From positions 372,001 through 436,000 of the forward strand of contig CALAJV010000010.1 of the NCBI GenBank assembly GCA_937922805.1: a stretch of DNA of 64,000 nt. The letters are read 5' to 3'. The notes under the pieces were generated by a model. That model was not told where the DNA came from. It worked only from the letters and a program-made list of their open reading frames with translations, and searched no databases. This document shows, in pieces, positions 62,714-64,000 of this stretch (the first letter of the stretch is position 1; each line of letters opens with the position of its first letter). Source of the stretch: an uncultured Acidimicrobiales bacterium (GTDB taxonomy: Bacteria; Actinomycetota; Acidimicrobiia; Acidimicrobiales; SZUA-35). A program made the translations under genes and the position numbers.

Positions 62714-63484
62714 ATGAGACAAGCGCTAGCGGTAGCAAAAGTGCAGCTAAAGATATTCGTGAAAGATCCATGGTTTATCTTGATCATGTTCGGTATGCCG
62801 CTGGTGGTAATGCCTCTATTTCGAAACGTTCTGGCCGCTTCACTGGTGGACTCCGGGTTTGGCGACGCTACCGGAGCCGAGCTGGTAGTACCCGGGCAGA
62901 TGGTTCTGTTCGGGTTTTTCGTTGGCGGTTCGGTTGGGTTCAGCGTGTACCGCGAGCATGGTTGGCGAACCTGGGATCGGCTTAGGTCATCAGCTGTTCC
63001 ATCTCGTTACTTATTGTTGGGCTTTGCTGCGCCGTGGATTCTGATCCACGTGGTCTACTCAGCCATGTTGCTACTTGCTGGTGGGCTCTTAGTAGGCCTA
63101 CGGCTAAACGGCGGATCGCCGGTAGCGGTTTTGATCATGTTGTTTGCGTACTCGTCGTGTGTGATTGCCTTGATCCTGCTGGCCACCGCTACCTTCCGAA
63201 CGGTCAATCAACTTAGCGGTCTCCAAAACGTCGGCGCCATGCTGTTCGGTGGTCTAGGGGGCGCTCTCGTTCCGTTTGAGGCGTTGCCTCGATGGGCTCA
63301 GTTCGTATCGCCGTTAACACCGGCCTACTGGGCAATGCGAGGGCATCGATCGGTATTTCTTGAGAACGGCGGAATCGCCGACGTTGCGCCATCTGCTGCA
63401 GTTCTGTTCGCAGCAGCTGCAGTACTTGCCGTGCTGGCAACGTCGCGGTTTCGAGTAGACGAAACGAAAGAGTTTTTTGCTTAA
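62714..63484 (+). CDS. ABC-2 exporter permease (DrrB-like)
   Basis: The 256-aa membrane protein has the ABC-2 permease shape: a cytoplasmic N-terminus (VAKVQLKIFVKDPWF), then six helices with GQMVLFGFFVGGSVGFSVYREHGWRT and the family segment GGLGGALVPFEALPRWAQFVSPLTPAYWA. It pairs with the preceding ATPase; the substrate (drug, lipid or polysaccharide) is unknown. ATG at 62714 lies just after TTAGGG; a longer form from a TTG at 62672 is possible and would overlap the ATPase gene by 38 bp. Confidence 0.9.
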   Translation: MRQALAVAKVQLKIFVKDPWFILIMFGMPLVVMPLFRNVLAASLVDSGFGDATGAELVVPGQMVLFGFFVGGSVGFSVYREHGWRTWDRLRSSAVPSRYLLLGFAAPWILIHVVYSAMLLLAGGLLVGLRLNGGSPVAVLIMLFAYSSCVIALILLATATFRTVNQLSGLQNVGAMLFGGLGGALVPFEALPRWAQFVSPLTPAYWAMRGHRSVFLENGGIADVAPSAAVLFAAAAVLAVLATSRFRVDETKEFFA

Positions 63485-63526
63485 CTACTTTTGCCTAGCC
63501 AGAGAAATACCGCTCTTACCAGCGCG

Positions 63527-64000
63527 CTATTCGTCAGTAGCCTCGATCACGTCCTCAAAGATGCCCTCAAATTCGAGATCAGTTCGACGGTTATCCTGGC
63601 GGCCCTCTTCCGTTTCGTTAGTCGAAATCGGTGCGAGGTCTCCAAGGGCGACCTGTTCGAACTGTTCTCGGTCGAGGCCGGAGGCGACATAGTAGTCGAT
63701 AACGGCTTGGGCTCTTTGCTCGGCTAAAGCCAAATTGATCTGAGCAGATCCGACGTTGTCGGTGTGGCCAGCAACGGTCATCACCAGGCTAGGTTGAGAA
63801 AGCAATACGTTGGCGCAGGCATCAAGTACCGGGTAATACTCAGGCCGGATCACCGCACTGCCGGATTGGAACACCACCGGTTTTTGTACAACAACACCCG
63901 AAACTGGGCTGGGAGCTCTTGGATTCACTTGGTAGTCAGCTACCAACTCGACGCCAGCAAACACTGTCCCAGCCCGTTCGATCATGGCGGCAGCTTGCTC
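63527..64000 (-). CDS. OmpA-family (peptidoglycan-binding) C-terminal domain protein (partial, 5' end outside window)
   Basis: The visible 158 codons form an OmpA-like domain: VVFQSGSAVIRPEYYPVLDA, VAGHTDNVGSAQINLALAEQ, RAQAVIDYYVASG and RQDNRRTDLEFEG. These include the NxxLSxxRAxxV-like region and the Arg/Asp that contact meso-diaminopimelate. The reading frame continues past the window edge, so the N-terminal part (often a TM helix or lipobox in actinobacteria) is missing. Role: non-covalent anchoring to the cell wall. Confidence 0.9.
   Translation of the reverse strand, partial: EQAAAMIERAGTVFAGVELVADYQVNPRAPSPVSGVVVQKPVVFQSGSAVIRPEYYPVLDACANVLLSQPSLVMTVAGHTDNVGSAQINLALAEQRAQAVIDYYVASGLDREQFEQVALGDLAPISTNETEEGRQDNRRTDLEFEGIFEDVIEATDE

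Noticed and set aside
61747..63484. A type I or VII secretion system for the giant toxin-like protein
   Set aside because: The pair is a simple ABC-2 exporter without membrane-fusion, outer-membrane, EccC or WXG100 partners in the window.

Overview
The window reads as chromosomal DNA of a free-living actinobacterium, most probably class Acidimicrobiia (Ilumatobacter-like marine or freshwater lineages). This is inferred from gene content, not from a marker tree. Supporting content: an F420-type LLM oxidoreductase, AMP-forming CoA ligases, MaoC-type hydratases, acyl-CoA dehydrogenase, a DUF1800/DUF1501 pair, frequent GTG/TTG starts, lipoprotein signal peptides and moderate GC content. No rRNA, intact tRNA, CRISPR array, insertion sequence or prophage is visible. 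Genes are densely packed, often overlapping by ATGA.

Layout. 1-17.4 kb is a mixed housekeeping and catabolic region: a partial Gfo/Idh/MocA oxidoreductase, a cysteine-dioxygenase-like cupin, a GGDEF-EAL protein, an LLM oxidoreductase with an HSL-type esterase, a two-gene unit of an MFS transporter and a phosphohistidine-domain protein, an alpha/beta hydrolase, an EEP phosphohydrolase, a double-hotdog protein, a peroxiredoxin, a mutarotase, a TM2 protein, a second MFS transporter, PaaK and TypA/BipA. 18-24.2 kb is a complete branched-chain amino acid ABC importer (livK-livH-livM-livG-livF) with a long leader, a strong terminator after livK and a 14-bp triple repeat before livH. 24.4-26.9 kb is a polar amino acid ABC importer with a terminator between the binding protein and the membrane genes. 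27-32.2 kb holds secreted and lipoprotein genes, a DAO-type flavoenzyme and YggT. 32.3-37 kb holds two convergent c-di-GMP proteins. 37.1-43.7 kb is TauD, acyl-CoA synthetase, an isocitrate-lyase-like enzyme, a MaoC hydratase, an acyl-CoA dehydrogenase and an AacA4-like GNAT. 43.8-45.8 kb is an ABC exporter. 46-50.2 kb is a DUF1800-DUF1501 operon in which both proteins carry about 175 residues ahead of a twin-arginine-like segment. 50.2-53.5 kb is a PLP decarboxylase, a sugar-dehydrogenase-like lipoprotein and a divergent SDR.

The most interesting region is 53.5-61.7 kb. A protein of about 1,923 aa has the build of a polymorphic toxin: a long unique N-terminal half, a DUF4781-like region, a PD-(D/E)xK-like nuclease module with a visible D...ExK, a YSPY-type module, and a C-terminal toxin-like nuclease module whose key residues look lost. 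It is translationally coupled (ATGA) to an unrecognised 391-aa gene that may be its immunity protein. Opposite it lies a divergent Imm49-like immunity gene, and the spacer between them can form a multi-branched RNA. The window closes with an ABC-2 exporter pair and the 3' part of an OmpA-family gene.

All family calls come from reading motifs by eye. No database search was possible.
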